From Hypholoma sublateritium FD-334 SS-4 (lineage: Eukaryota > Basidiomycota > Agaricomycetes > Agaricales > Strophariaceae): DNA of 64,000 nucleotides. Shown here piece by piece: positions 46,216 through 57,927 of the stretch. The notes below the pieces were generated by a model. The model did not search any database. It was not told the DNA's origin and saw nothing but the letters and a program-made list of their open reading frames with translations. Made by a program: the position numbers and the translations under genes. The DNA lies in the NCBI GenBank assembly GCA_000827495.1, contig KN817526.1, positions 620,001-684,000 on the forward strand, read 5' to 3'. Positions within the stretch are counted from its first letter, which is position 1, and every line of letters starts with the position of its first letter.

Positions 46216-46701
46216 GTAGCCCAAAGGTAGCCTAGTTGGGTCATCAGTTTCATTTGGATGTCGATTCATATTCTCGAATCTCGCGTCTTCGAGGCCCGGA
46301 TCAGTAATACACTGAATATGGACTCTGACAGTGTTTATCAAGAGTATCATTGGACCTTGACTGGACCCCCACTTTCAACGTCTAACGGTCTAAGGTGTCA
46401 GCATCAAAGTAGAAAGTCTTATTAACGGCAACTCGCCAATATGCTGTGGGTAATAAAGCTTAAAGGATAAACATCTAGACGTTGGCTCCCGTGCTTACTT
46501 CGCAAACTTGGCATATTTGAAAAAGGTATCAAAAAGGTATTGAACAATAAATATTGGCGCGACGCGAAATATTTGAGCGCGTTTCTGGAACGGCCACGTG
46601 ATAAGTGAGTACCACTTTACGCGCCTGCCACAATTTCCTCTTTGTTTCCTCCGGTTTTGTTTCTTGATCTATTTTTGTTGACCTAAACTATCGCTCGCCC
46701 C
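46216..46701. other. Intergenic region between permease D and oxygenase copy 3
   Basis: About 490 bases. Contains a CACGTG E-box at 46595-46600 and a TTACGCGCC block near 46617, both about 100 bases before the ATG. No ORF. Confidence 0.5.
46595..46600. promoter_or_regulatory. CACGTG E-box upstream of oxygenase copy 3
   Basis: Palindromic bHLH-type consensus 102-107 bases upstream of the ATG of the intact oxygenase gene. The same motif precedes copy 2, and a one-base variant (CACATG) precedes copy 1. Confidence 0.35.
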
Positions 46702-49700
46702 ATGGACTCCTCATCTGATTCCAGTGTTAATGGAGAGGGCTCGTCTACCTCGCTGAAGCTTCCGGAGACAGCCGCCGCGTTGCCCCAACCAGAATCGCAA
46801 ATGAGCGACCAAAGTGCCGACGAAAACCTGGTATGTCAATTACTGGAGCGTCCAGACGCAGAAATGCTCGATTTAGAGGTAGACAGAAAACCTCTGGACG
46901 ATAAAACACCGGCAGCAGATGCTCTTGACGCCCCAGCCAACAACGACATTGGCCCAAGTGAAACCTCAACAAAGGATGTAAGAAATGAATCACCCAGCAC
47001 TGTCGATGCTCCTCCTAGCGATGCAGCAGCTCATGAATTAGAAAACACGACCTCGGGTGGCCGTGAAAGTACATTGCATCTCTCGGATAGCAGGGCATCT
47101 ACTTCCATAGTGATGGAAACTCCTGCCGATGAACCAATGGAAGTAGACGAGGATACCGCTGCGCTGGCGTTGTCTACACATCCACAGCCTGAAAGGGATT
47201 CCGCGAATCCACCGACGGATGTCAGTCTACCCGACAATTACCCTCCGGTAGTATACCCTGCGATCGACCAAACCAATGCCAGAGCAGAAGTTGAACAAGC
47301 GCCAGTTGAGAGTCCAAAACCTGAAGATGCAGATGACGGAGACAAAAGCACGGATGAGGGTGAAGATGATTGTACATCTTCTGAAGTATCTGAAGGCGTC
47401 GATTTCCAGGTCTGCCCTGCTTCTGATCTTACCAATTCTATCCGGTCTGATCTAACATAAAAACAGGAAGAACTTCAAGACGCACTGGACGACAGTAATT
47501 TCACTTTCACAGGAAGCTTCCATCATGCCGGATTGCTTTTTTCATCCCCAAATCCATGTCTCTACATATCTGGTTTGGGCATTGTTGGCCTGCCTTTGAG
47601 CGACCGCGATGCTAAGGGCATCATCTCCTGCGCCACGCTTGCGCCCTTTGGTCACGGCGAACGGACAGTCGTCGACAAGGATGTACGCGACACGTGGGAG
47701 ATTGAACCTTCCAGGGTATCATTTGCGAATGCACACTGGGAACAATACGTGAAAGACGTTGCATGTGTTGAAGTATGCAAATCGCTAGGAGTGAGCTTAG
47801 GAAATACGCGGCCGCGGATGGAATTGTACAAGTTGTTGTTGTATGAAAAGGGATCACAGTATGTTGTTCCTCGCACTTTTTATTTTGTTCTTCGTTGATG
47901 AAGTGTTTAGTTTCTTGTCACATCAGGAGTTCGTGTGATTTCGATAAATCTTTACTCATAAACTGACGCCAAAAACAGTACCCAAAAAGCAGATGGAATG
48001 TTTGCAACCGTAATCATCGTCCTTCCCTCCGCATACACTGGAGGACAAGTCATTCTCAGACATTCATCAACGAAGAAAAAGATAGATTTCGCCAAGGAAT
48101 CTTTATTCTCCACCGCGCTTTTAGCATGGTACACGGATGTCAAGCATGAAGTCAAAGAAATAACCTCCGGCTACCGACTTGCGCTATCGTACAATCTCAT
48201 ACATGTGGCTCCTCCCGGAGTCCCGCAGCCCAGCCTGCCTGATATGTCTGACTCCCTGTACCTGCTGCGCCGTGTCCTGAAGAAGTGGCGCGATGGGTTT
48301 TATGAGGAAGAATCCGAACGAAATATTGCGGTATACCTTCTGCAACACCAATACAGCCCTGCGAACCTCAAGGAAGGGATTAAGGCACTGAAAGGTACTG
48401 ATGCCCATAGAGTTTCATTCATTCGCCCCATCGCAGAGCAACTGGGTTTTTTGGTCGGCCTTGCTAGTTTAACTCATCAAGTCTCTGGTTCGGCAGACGA
48501 TGACTTTGGATATTATGGACGTCGTTCTCACTACGATTATTATGACGAGGATGGGGATGAGGACGAAAGAGAAGACACACCAGGCATGGCCGAAGTTGGA
48601 TCGACCACTACGACTATCAATGACGTGGTGGATTTGTATGGCTCTGTGTTGATCCCAATGGGAAAGCTTCAAATAGATGATGACTGTGTGGTCCCGAAGG
48701 AGCCTTTCGAAGACGAAAGACCCGATAAGACAGAATACGAAGGATACATGGGTAATGTGAGGCAGTTCACACCTCTTGATTCATGTTTTTATTGAAGCGG
48801 TCTTTATCTCTTTTACAGGGAGCGGGCCAATTGGATCACTGTGAGTACTCTATACGTGCACAGTTTATGACAACTTATCTACACCGATCAACAGGGTACA
48901 AACGTACGGCCCTTGTTCTCATCCGACCATCCTGTATAGAAGATATCTGCTACGAGGCTGGCGGTGTCGCTTATGCTTACGCACGCCTCAAAATGTCCTC
49001 TACTCTCCCTCCTACGGACACTGACAGGCTCTGGGCAACCCGTGTTCTTAAAGAAGGACGATCATTGACCAAAGAATATGTTCTGACGTTATTGGACTAC
49101 GCCTTGAAATGGGAAGATGTTGAATTATGGAAGGGTGTAATAAAGTGCCCTTCATCAACATTGAAAGGCATCGATAATACAATATTTATCAAAGCATGGA
49201 AGGTATTCTCGTTCGAGAGCGTCTGCTTGAGGTGAGTTGCTTGCTGAAGGCTGCTACACCAAGGTTCGCTCATAAGCCATATAGTTATTCAGAACTCATT
49301 GCCCGTTCATCAGACCTGAGGGAGCAGATAAATTTCATCTACAACCTACCCTCACAAAGTTCAAGCGCAGATCTTCAAGGAGTACGGGTATGGTGTCAGA
49401 AGGAATCAGATAAAGTCCTTTCTTCGTATAACTCCGTCAACATTGAAGATATACCAATTATCATGTCCATCATCCGCTCCGCTGGCCTCCAGGCATTTTC
49501 GCGAACGTTAGTACTTATTCAGCCACGATATTGAAAACTGGTCTAATTCTTCGCTATGGCCTTAGGATGATGCCAAATTTGTTGAAAAGAACTGGGACCT
49601 ATAAATTTCTGTTGTCCCTCCGTAAATTCCTGATCGACAACCGTCAGGCTATTTTGGAGCGACAATCCACGGCACTTTCTTTCACCAACGACGCGGCTAC

Positions 49701-50766
49701 GGGAACTGTCGCCCCTTCTGAAGGCGAAGCGAACCGTGATAACGATTCTGGGCTACTCCTCGACGACATAATCAAGCGTTGTCTCGATGCTGCCGCCTTA
49801 CAATGGTCGGACGTTGGTGAATACAATGCCCTTGGATATCATCATTACGGACATCGATACGCAGCACAACCCACCATAAAAACCACCAAAGTTGACCGAA
49901 TAGTCGAGATCATTGAACAAGCAATCAACAGTAATGATATGAATACTGTCAAAACATTGTTTGTTAATATTCTCAAGGCCCCAGGGGATATCACAACCAA
50001 ATTTACTCAGATATACACCCCCTTCATCCCCCGGCTAAAGGCTGTGTTAGTCAAGACCGGCCTGGATCTCCATGCCCCACCATTTGTAGACTTGCTCCAG
50101 ATATTTATCGGCTCTTACCTGCGAGATGTTCTCGGGCGAAAAGGACAGGTTTTCAATGCAGGTTTGCGAAAAATCGGGTGCGGATGCAGCGACTGTCAAC
50201 TTCTGGATAACTTTATCATGGATCCCACTACGACGAGTACAATCTTTCGACTGCTGCAAAAGCGGCGCACACACCTTGAACATCGCATAAATTCAGCCCG
50301 TGATCTATGCACTCATAACACAATCAGGTCGGGCAGTCCGCATGGCCTGCAGGTGACAAAACTTCCTTCAGTTATAGCTGCATCGACGTGGTCCCATAGG
50401 CAACGCAACGCTCAGACTTTCCTAGCATCTATCGGCTCCAACTCCGATATTGCGCGGATAATGGGCTCAAACTATGCAGACGTCGTAACAGCTCTTCAAG
50501 GAACTCGGCCATTCAGCAACGTGCGGACGGTGATTGAGGCTCCGGCAACAACGAACCATATTCAGACTATTGCATCTGGCAATGCGGGTCAGGCAGGTAC
50601 ATCACATCTCACTCCTCACCAAGTACATGCACCAGTGGCTTCATCATCAGGCTCCACTGTTCCTGCTGCTGCGCCTGTTGCTCCTCACCGCCTGGCTGGT
50701 ACGAAGAGAAGGGCACTTATTCAACTAGGACCTGTTATTGACCTCACCGGAGAAGATAGTTCGTGA
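46702..50766 (+). CDS. Large P4H-type 2OG-Fe(II) oxygenase-like protein, intact copy
   Basis: Eight exons: 46702-47409, 47467-47858, 47911-47928, 47979-48756, 48819-48840, 48895-49231, 49285-49506, 49566-50766; 1225 aa. Residues 1-236 are an acidic Ser/Asp/Glu/Pro-rich disordered region. The catalytic core follows: Fe ligands H371 and D373 (SHQD) and H429 (DVKHEVKE), with R439 (SGYRLALSYN) placed to bind 2-oxoglutarate. The pattern resembles prolyl-4-hydroxylase-like dioxygenases that carry a HEVxxVTxGYR motif. The remaining about 600 residues are mostly helical, with a conserved CGCSDC cluster that could bind metal and a Ser/Thr/Ala-rich tail ending IDLTGEDSS. Substrate unknown. No signal peptide, so probably cytosolic or nuclear. 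The HxD motif lies on an 18-nt exon. Two damaged paralogues lie upstream. Confidence 0.85.
47911..47928 (+). other. 18-nt microexon carrying the Fe(II)-binding HxD motif
   Basis: The exon reads T-TTC-TTG-TCA-CAT-CAG-GA, with the codon for the ligand Asp completed by the next exon. It lies between introns of 52 and 50 nt. The same 18-nt exon exists in both paralogues (35001-35018 and 38546-38563). Being a multiple of three, its omission would join CA to T-ACC and delete only six residues including His and Asp. Confidence 0.8.
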
Positions 50767-52603
50767 ATCCTCTCACTTGAACTAGTCTGTTCTGTACCAT
50801 CTCCTTTGCTATCCGATTTGTATCCGATTTAAAGTTTGCTTATTGCACCATTCATCATCTTTCTTATTTTGTCCTACTCAAATTATGTTTGCTTCTCTGC
50901 TATGTTATACATTCTACGTTCTTCCTTGGACTGAATTACTGCTCCTACTTTACTTAATCAGACTCGGATGTAAACTATAGTCTAAAGCGAGCTGCGAGCT
51001 CATAATGCACTCATGCATTATCGATTAAATTCAATTTTGCAAGTTGAAACTTTCCAAGCTATTTAATTCTAATTCAACAGACTCGAACAGACTCGAACCT
51101 TGACTTTCGAGTTGCTTTCGAGGTTTACTGGCGGCCAACTTGAAGGAATCAGAGACGCCGAGAACACTCCGAATATAGTAATACTTGGTTAACACCACCA
51201 AATACAAAGCACGTGACACATGAGAACTATATAAGGCAGAAATTTTCACTTTAGTTCTTCACTCATTTCCTGGATTCGCATTTATTGTCCCCCTGCATAT
51301 TCATTCATCTTCATGCAGGAGTCTACAGCGTATTCTAGATGGACATGGGTCTCAGCTGGAGCGCACTCAGCCTTGGAGGTAGTTGGCAGCAATGTCAACG
51401 TGAGGTGGTGTTCCTTACCAGAGATTCTACACCCTTTTTTTCACTGTATCTCAACTGTATCTAGAGCATTGGCAGGCCTGTCTACCAGTAGCAATTGAAA
51501 AACATTTGTTCTTGCTTCATTCTTTTGAAACAACGCGCAATCGGTCGTCCAGTACAATAATTCGACTACCAGCAAGTTGAACTCACCGCCTCTGACCCGC
51601 AACTTTTAGATATTAATTATAGGCCTCCGCATGCATTCTACCACATTGTTATCGATGCACACTCGACATACTTGGCATCGTTCATGCAGAAAACCCCTTG
51701 TTTGTGGCCCGAGATTACTTACGAGTACTTCGTTTACTCCAAATTGATCTGTCAGAACTCAGTCTCTTTCGCAACTCCATCCAATTCAAAATGCTGGTCT
51801 GACGGCGACGACTCCCCGCGGTACCTGCCGTAGCGCGCGCATGCAAAGCGACCACTCAGAACCACTCTCAGGTGCTCTTGGATTCATTGGGGGCGAAAGC
51901 CGACTTGCGGTCGATTGTATACAATCGGAACGGCCACTGGTCTATAAGTAGGTTAGGATCATCGCAACGATGGGATCAGCAAGAATTGGCGCGTTGCGAG
52001 TGCTCTGGGAGGATCTCCCAGTCTTCCAGGCCCCAGGGAAAATTTTAAGGTTTAAAACGTTATACGAGCTTAGACGAGCGGATCCTTCGGCTTGTAAATG
52101 TATTCGACGTTGACACCAATTAATGCACTGGGCACGATCGAGTTCGTAAGGGGAGGAGTAAGCTGCAGTAAGTGGGTAAACCGAACGCTTTGCTGCCCCA
52201 TACTTCTATATCTGAGTGGTGATACAACGTTTTCAGTTGTCCTTAGAGGCATCAACACCCTGCTGGAAAGAATCGGAACAATACGTACGTACTTACCTAC
52301 CGCCCATCATGATGCAGCGCGCTGCGTTCCTTCTGGTAGTTTTTGAAGACAGCAACGCTGGCCTAGATATTTGACTGCCTAATATAACAGATGTGTCCTT
52401 AGAATGGTACACGGCGAATTCAACCTTGAATAATATAAGCATGGCTGTACATAGGCAAATTTACGCCGACAAGGGAACGGCGTGTTCATGCCACGGTTCG
52501 AGTTTCGAGTGAGTTATTTATAGATTCGATCATTCCTACTACTTAAACAAAACGAGGATCCACTGCCAGCCACTTGCACTTTCATCCTTCTACCACGACC
52601 GCC
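50767..52603. other. Large intergenic region
   Basis: About 1.8 kb. A TATA-like CTATATAAGG near 51229 is followed about 80 bases on by an ATG opening a 61-codon frame (51313-51498). Composition gives no support for a product, and a spliced continuation was not found. The end of the region contains the promoter of the next gene. Confidence 0.45.
52515..52522 (+). promoter_or_regulatory. TATA-like element of the secreted glycoprotein gene
   Basis: TATTTATA lies 82-89 bases before the ATG at 52604, a normal core-promoter position. Inferred from spacing and composition. Confidence 0.35.
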
Positions 52604-53958
52604 ATGAAAATGGTTTCTGCCAAGGCCTCACGTTTTGCTGCTATATTCGCAGTCATACACTCTTTTTCTCGGTCTACCGCCTTTGCTGCAGAAGATCCTC
52701 AGATCACCCAAGCCCCTACTGCGACGACAGGACTGGAGCGTAGGCAGGTCGCCGGTGGTTCAGGGACACCTATTTTATCAACATTAGAATACGCTTTCAC
52801 CGCTCTTCCTGAACAAGTCTATCCTTTCGCAGTCCTGCGTGGGCCCCAGTTTGGTTTCAATATATGCAATTCAACTACCCTTGGACCCAACTCGAACTGC
52901 CAAACATTGATTTTCAACGGGCCTGTAAGTACAAGCTTCGACGACTTCGGCGTTCCTGAAGCCAGCCGCCTTTATTATGTTGCTTATACTATGCTCTATA
53001 GGACGACTTTTGCCTCTGGGGATCTCCGACAGCTAATTCCACCATTGGGGATGTCGAGGCTAGGGTTGTGGCATACTGCACTAAGCCCTATCATGGTACA
53101 CGACTTATACCGCCAGGTGCAATCACCGGCCTTCAGGTATGCTTTATGCTGGACTCTCCAACGACAGGAATTTTTACATGTTGCCCTCGCGTAGTGGATG
53201 AAAACATCGGCGTACATTCAAGTCACTGGGTTCATTCAAAACAGCGCCATCGGCTTGGCCTCTGATGATGGCGGCGGTGAGCTTGACCCGCATGGCGCGG
53301 ACCTCCAGGGAAACCCGCTTGGTGGCGTTGTCTATTCCAATGGCACTACCGATTCACCTGATGGCCATACGCTCGCGCAGGCTCACAACTGGAACCTCTT
53401 CGTCGGCGGAGGCCAGTTCTGCGCCAAGGTGTGCTACAACTCAGTGACGAGCCCAGACTACTGCCAGAACATATACGACCTCATTGGTTGCTCGTACAAC
53501 ATGCCAACTAGTGTTCAAAATGGCACGTTCACCAGCTGTGAAGGAGACCTTCAGGACGAGGCGGGAATATACACCAGCAACGGACAAGGTACGCATTTCA
53601 TTTAATAAATATGCTTTTAGTCTCTCATCTATTATTATTTAAACCTGTAGTTCTGACTTACACTATGCCTGCAACTCTCACTGTCCCACCTCCATATACG
53701 CCACGCATTCCCGCCTCCTCAAATTGCCAGACCTTCCAGTCAACCGATTTACTGCTCGCCGCCTCTAGCGTCAGCTCATCCCCCTCCTCCCCGGCGACGA
53801 CCACTGGTTCTGCGACGGGCGTTGCAACCAACGTAGTTACTACTGGTAGCTCTGGCTCTACTGCTCCGACTGCAACGAAGGCGAGCGGTGCGCTGAGCGT
53901 CCGTTCGCCTGTTGCGCTCCTGCTCGTCCTTGCAGGCGCTACGGCATTCCTATTATAA
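52604..53958 (+). CDS. Macrofage activating glycoprotein-like secreted, GPI-type protein
   Basis: Four exons: 52604-52924, 53002-53136, 53195-53588, 53651-53958; 385 aa. An N-terminal signal peptide (about 1-29, ending near STAFAAED) is followed by a short pro-like stretch with ERRQ. The globular region has the conserved blocks of this basidiomycete family (LPEQVYPFAVLRGPQFGFN, DDFCLWGSP, GTRLIPPGAITGLQ, ELDPHGADLQGNPLGG, CEGD) and about 12 Cys. The C terminus is Ser/Thr-rich and ends in a hydrophobic tail (VALLLVLAGATAFLL), the pattern of a GPI-anchor signal. The product is expected at the cell surface or wall; molecular function is unknown. The family name comes from homologues annotated as macrofage activating glycoprotein. 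Confidence 0.9.
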
Positions 53959-56436
53959 TTCATCCACGGCGCGCCGAGATATCTCATTTTCTTTATGATT
54001 CATAATGGGAACCAGATATACAGTGGGAATCGTGGTGGTTATGATATCGGGAGTATAATATAATACTATGAGGATAAAATGTAATGTGCCTCCTTCGGAC
54101 TGTCTTCTTTTGGATTTTTTTTGTGGTACTCCATCAATACTCCATAGGTACTTATTTCTCTATCTTGTGTAGTAGCCACGGACACTGTCACTCTTTGAGT
54201 AGTCGTTCTTTGTTGTACAAAGAACGGGTTTTTTATGCTTAAAATACGCAGGTACACGAAGCATTGGAGCCGAAACTCTACGTTCAAGGACTTAATTTTG
54301 CCGACATTGGTTACATTCAAATCAACGAGAACAAATAAATTCGCTGCGAGAAGTTTGCGACGAATTCATGACCTCTCCTTCAATTCAAGCATTGGTTGTT
54401 ACTTTTGTGTTACTTACATAGATAGCCTCAAAACTACAATTGAACTTGGTGGTCCCCAAAGACACTCCAGCTACCAGTGCCATGTATATTAGCGTCCCAA
54501 CGTGACGAAATATTTTTAATTCTGCCTGGCACTCGCCGCTATTTTTGCTGCCTCTGGTTTACGGAATGACACTGATCTAATATTGACCCCACTTTTATCT
54601 CATCGTAATCTACCCGAAGGCCGGCAAAGCTTTGAAGTAATCGGCTTGCAAATAGTTTCTGACCAACATCCGAGTCGATCTTCAGCGCTTCAGCGCTCGC
54701 AGAGATACATACATACATCGACCCCGGTTATCTCGAATCAGGAATAGCTAGAAGCTTTCATAGAGTGTTCGGAAAAAAATCCGTATCTTGAACTAGAACT
54801 TCCCATCCTTCCTCAGATAACACATGTGTTTCTAATACTTTCTATCAATAGTCCGCTATAACGAGTCACTAGAGAGCTGTAAACGGCCGACATTTTAATC
54901 TGGAGTGGTCGGAACAGGATCAATTGAAGAGAGCTCACGTTATAGACTTACCGCCAGCCCCAATATTACACCCCTCTTCCTGTGACGCGGGAAAGGTGTC
55001 AATGGCTCTGGGACTGTACTCACGGCTGATCTGATTCATAGTTGCTCAGATATCCGATTTATGATGTCCCTTTCGCTGCTGCCAGTGGTTCAAGCTGCCA
55101 CAGCAGCTGGGATTGCGAATCAGTCTCAAGATCCTGCTTTAAACTATTGTTCTCCGAGTATTAATTCTGATTGACTCCCTCTAGCGGTGTTAGTACAGAC
55201 GCTTTCCCTAATTACGTCCAAATTATACACCTACCGAAAAACAAGAGCGTTGTAATTACCCTTCTCATCAGATATGTCCGCACTCGAAAGCTATAGACGA
55301 CCACATTGTGTTGTCTATACATACCTCCCAACATTCCCACTTATATGAGGATCATGTAATTGCATAGAATGTTCCAATGACCACTCCTTATTCCTCTTCT
55401 GACCTAACTGACCCACATCCTCCAATAGATTTCAGGGAGGTGTGCAGCGTGTCGCCGCACTGCCCGATCGAAGGCCGCCAGCGGCCCTAAAATTGAACAA
55501 GCGGCATAAACAGGGTAACATTTATCGCGAAGAACCCACTGCAGCCCACCTGATGTCGGGCGCGAGGACACCGAAGATGTAGCGATGTGCAGGCCTGTGA
55601 GGAATGGTGTACATACTGAGTAGCTTCAATGATGCGGTTCCGCGCGGCCCTGCGCGCGGGTACAGCTGGAGTTGGATCCCTTCCTCGACGCCTCGCGGCG
55701 GGCATGGTGTCGATAAATGGAGGCCCAGCTGTCCGGCGGCTCGATCGCCACTCCGCGTCTCCGCCTGCTTGCGTCAGAGAGGCAAGTGTCCGGGTCCCCG
55801 GGCGGATAGCCGGAAATAATAAGGTTTTGCGTTGGCGTGCAGCGCGACCCTTGATGTGGTTCATTATGCAAAAAGCAAGCAGTAAAATTAATCTTTAAAG
55901 AAGTACTCAAAGAGATGACCGGACAAGTACTTATGTACGATTGTTAAGCGCGATTAATGATACAGCTTCGCGAAATGGCTGATTTGGCTTTGCTCGCATA
56001 TGAAGAGGGCTCCTCGTAATACGTGTCTCCGGTGGGAGTGGGCACAGACACACACAGATGTACGGGCAGTACTGGCTCCTTGCATAGCGCGGACTTTTTT
56101 TCCAGTTTCGAGAAACAGCTCCCGCAGTGTTGTGTACCACTTGTGGGCTTCTAAAAGGGTCTCTCTTTCGGTACTTCCCCCGTCAACGAAAGGCTCCCGA
56201 TTTTCAGGGTGATTTCATTTGATTGCTGTCTATATATGGCTTGAAAGAAGAGCGGTGAAAGAAGAGTGGTGGAGCTACATAGTGTTATACATTGTAGATA
56301 AACGTAGAGCCTGAACGGCAGAGTCTTGCACAGGTATATGAGAAAGGAAAGCATAGGCAACGGCAGAACCGGCTAACGGAAATAACTGTGCAGACACTCT
56401 GCATAGCAATCTAGATCTGGAACAGAGGTACAAGAC
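53959..56436. other. Large intergenic region
   Basis: About 2.5 kb without a supported gene. It holds a perfect hairpin at 54204-54226 (separate entry). A GC-rich patch near 55440-55860 has overlapping open frames on both strands (plus 55629-55898, minus 55487-55864), none with recognisable features. A decayed gene in the GC-rich patch cannot be excluded. Confidence 0.45.
54204..54226. other. Perfect 10-bp hairpin
   Basis: CGTTCTTTGT, a 3-base spacer, then ACAAAGAACG. It lies about 250 bases downstream of the secreted glycoprotein gene. It could be a structure in that gene's 3' region or the footprint of a small element; no protein-coding context. Confidence 0.5.
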
Positions 56437-56995
56437 TTATGAGAGCGAGAGCGTGACTTTCATGATAACAGGGCTGAGGTGCAGATCCGTAATGTACGCA
56501 GGTGTTTTCTCGTTCCGCGGAATACGGGACCCAAGGCTCTGCGGGATGGTGAGAGGGACTCGGATACGAGAAGCAGGAATACACGCACGATAGTGTCGCC
56601 TGTCTTCAGGGTACTGTTTTTCTTGATTCTCATGCCGTTCACATAAGTGCCGAAAGCCGAATCGAGGTCACGGATGTGGACCTGGGCGTCGTTCAGGATA
56701 TGCGGTAGATAACAGACGACAAAGAACAACGTGCCTTGTTCCCGTCGGCCCAGAGCTCGGCATGTGACGAGCTTAGGGGCAGGGGGGAGACAGCAGGCAT
56801 GCTGTAGTCCTCTGTTTGCCGTGGCGCAAACCACCCGTTTGTCATCGACGGCACTCGCACGGAGCTGCGTGCGCCGTTGACGGTACCCTCCGTAGAGCCC
56901 AGCATTATTTTAGTGCCCGACGGCATTGTCAGAGTCTTGCTCTGGAACGGAAAGGAGCCTGTGCCTGGCGTGAGGATCAGGATGATGGCCGACAT
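56437..56995 (-). CDS. Small stand-alone FHA-domain protein
   Basis: Three exons on the minus strand: 56995-56735, 56681-56589, 56538-56437; 151 aa. Nearly the whole protein is one forkhead-associated domain, a phosphothreonine-recognition module. Visible hallmarks are SSSHAELW (conserved Ser-x-x-His), the HIRDLDSAFGTYVNG turn (Gly-Thr-x-x-Asn-Gly), and LKTGDTISLG. The residues before the SSSHAELW block include RVPSMTNGWF, at the position of the phosphate-contacting Arg in FHA domains. No other domain is attached, although FHA modules in fungi usually sit in kinases or vesicle-targeting proteins. Intron 1 (56682-56734) has a GC donor (GCACGT). Alternative downstream exons are not excluded. 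Confidence 0.8.
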
Positions 56996-57927
56996 AGAAC
57001 AAAATGTAGAGATGTAGTGTACAGTGGGTATATGGGTATAATCCAACAGGGGTGGGCGGTGTAGGACAGAATACCAGTCGAGAGTAATGCGCCGTCTTTT
57101 ATAGCTGTACGGCAAAAACAGCAGTGGGGATATGTGGGGATTCGGGGTGATCGAGATCTGGTCCACCATTACGGTGTATGTCGCAAAATAGACGATCACT
57201 GACACAGAAAGCCAAGGTGTATAAACCCGGCAGTGGGCGGTGTTGCGAATTGGAGAAGGCCCTACTCGCAAGCGCTTCTTCCACAATTAGATATTCCCAG
57301 AGACATTCTCGAAGACATGGCCGCGAGAAGATTACATCTGTGCTTCATTTCCAAAGAAAGAGTTTAGATGACGGTCAGAGAACTTTGAAATACCGAGCTT
57401 GTGAGTCCATTGCCGAGGCTTAGTGACAGGCCACCATCGAGTTTCCATTTTCCTTGGATCATGAAAGCCTTTTCGTTCTTGGCGTCATACACCAGCAGCT
57501 GCAAATTTCTCGACGAAAATAATTCATTAAGCATCGATTAAGCAAGAACCACGAGCTTCAGTCGACGAGCTGAAAAAGAAATTACTCGCAATTTTCACTT
57601 CGCCTCGCAAGTGTCAGCAAACCAAGTGTGTAAAGAACCGGAGCTTGCCTATATGCAAACCTCCCATGGGTATCGGAACTTCATGTATGTAATCTTACAT
57701 ACACATATGCGAGTGAACGAGATAGAAGACACGGCCAAATGTGAACAAGACGGAGAAGGAGCAAAGAAGGAGAAGAAGGAAGCGTTCGCAGTTCAAGCTT
57801 CAAGACCGTGACCTATGTCAAGTACCAAAACCCGCCCTAAACAAAGCACGGTATCACGTGTTGTCCATATTTTTTCCTTCGTCGCTGTCGCGAATGACGA
57901 GCTCCTCTCCATATTTCTCTTCCGACA
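56996..57927. other. Divergent intergenic region
   Basis: About 930 bases between the FHA gene (minus) and mL44 (plus), containing both promoters. A TATA box for the FHA gene is listed separately. A purine-rich tract (GGAGAAGGAGCAAAGAAGG) lies near 57750-57770. No coding segment. Confidence 0.45.
57097..57104 (-). promoter_or_regulatory. TATA-box-like element of the FHA gene
   Basis: On the minus strand CTATAAAA lies 102-109 bases before the FHA start codon at 56995. The leader in between is C-rich, a common fungal promoter pattern. Confidence 0.45.

Noticed and set aside
26181..50766. Interpretation of the permease/oxygenase cluster as a TET/JBP-type DNA-modification locus
   Set aside because: The oxygenase core shows the P4H-like HEVKE...GYR pattern, not TET/JBP signatures, and no transposase of the kind linked to fungal TET genes is nearby.
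55487..55898. Overlapping open frames on both strands in a GC-rich intergenic patch
   Set aside because: Neither frame has motifs or splice partners, and open frames on both strands are expected in GC-rich DNA.
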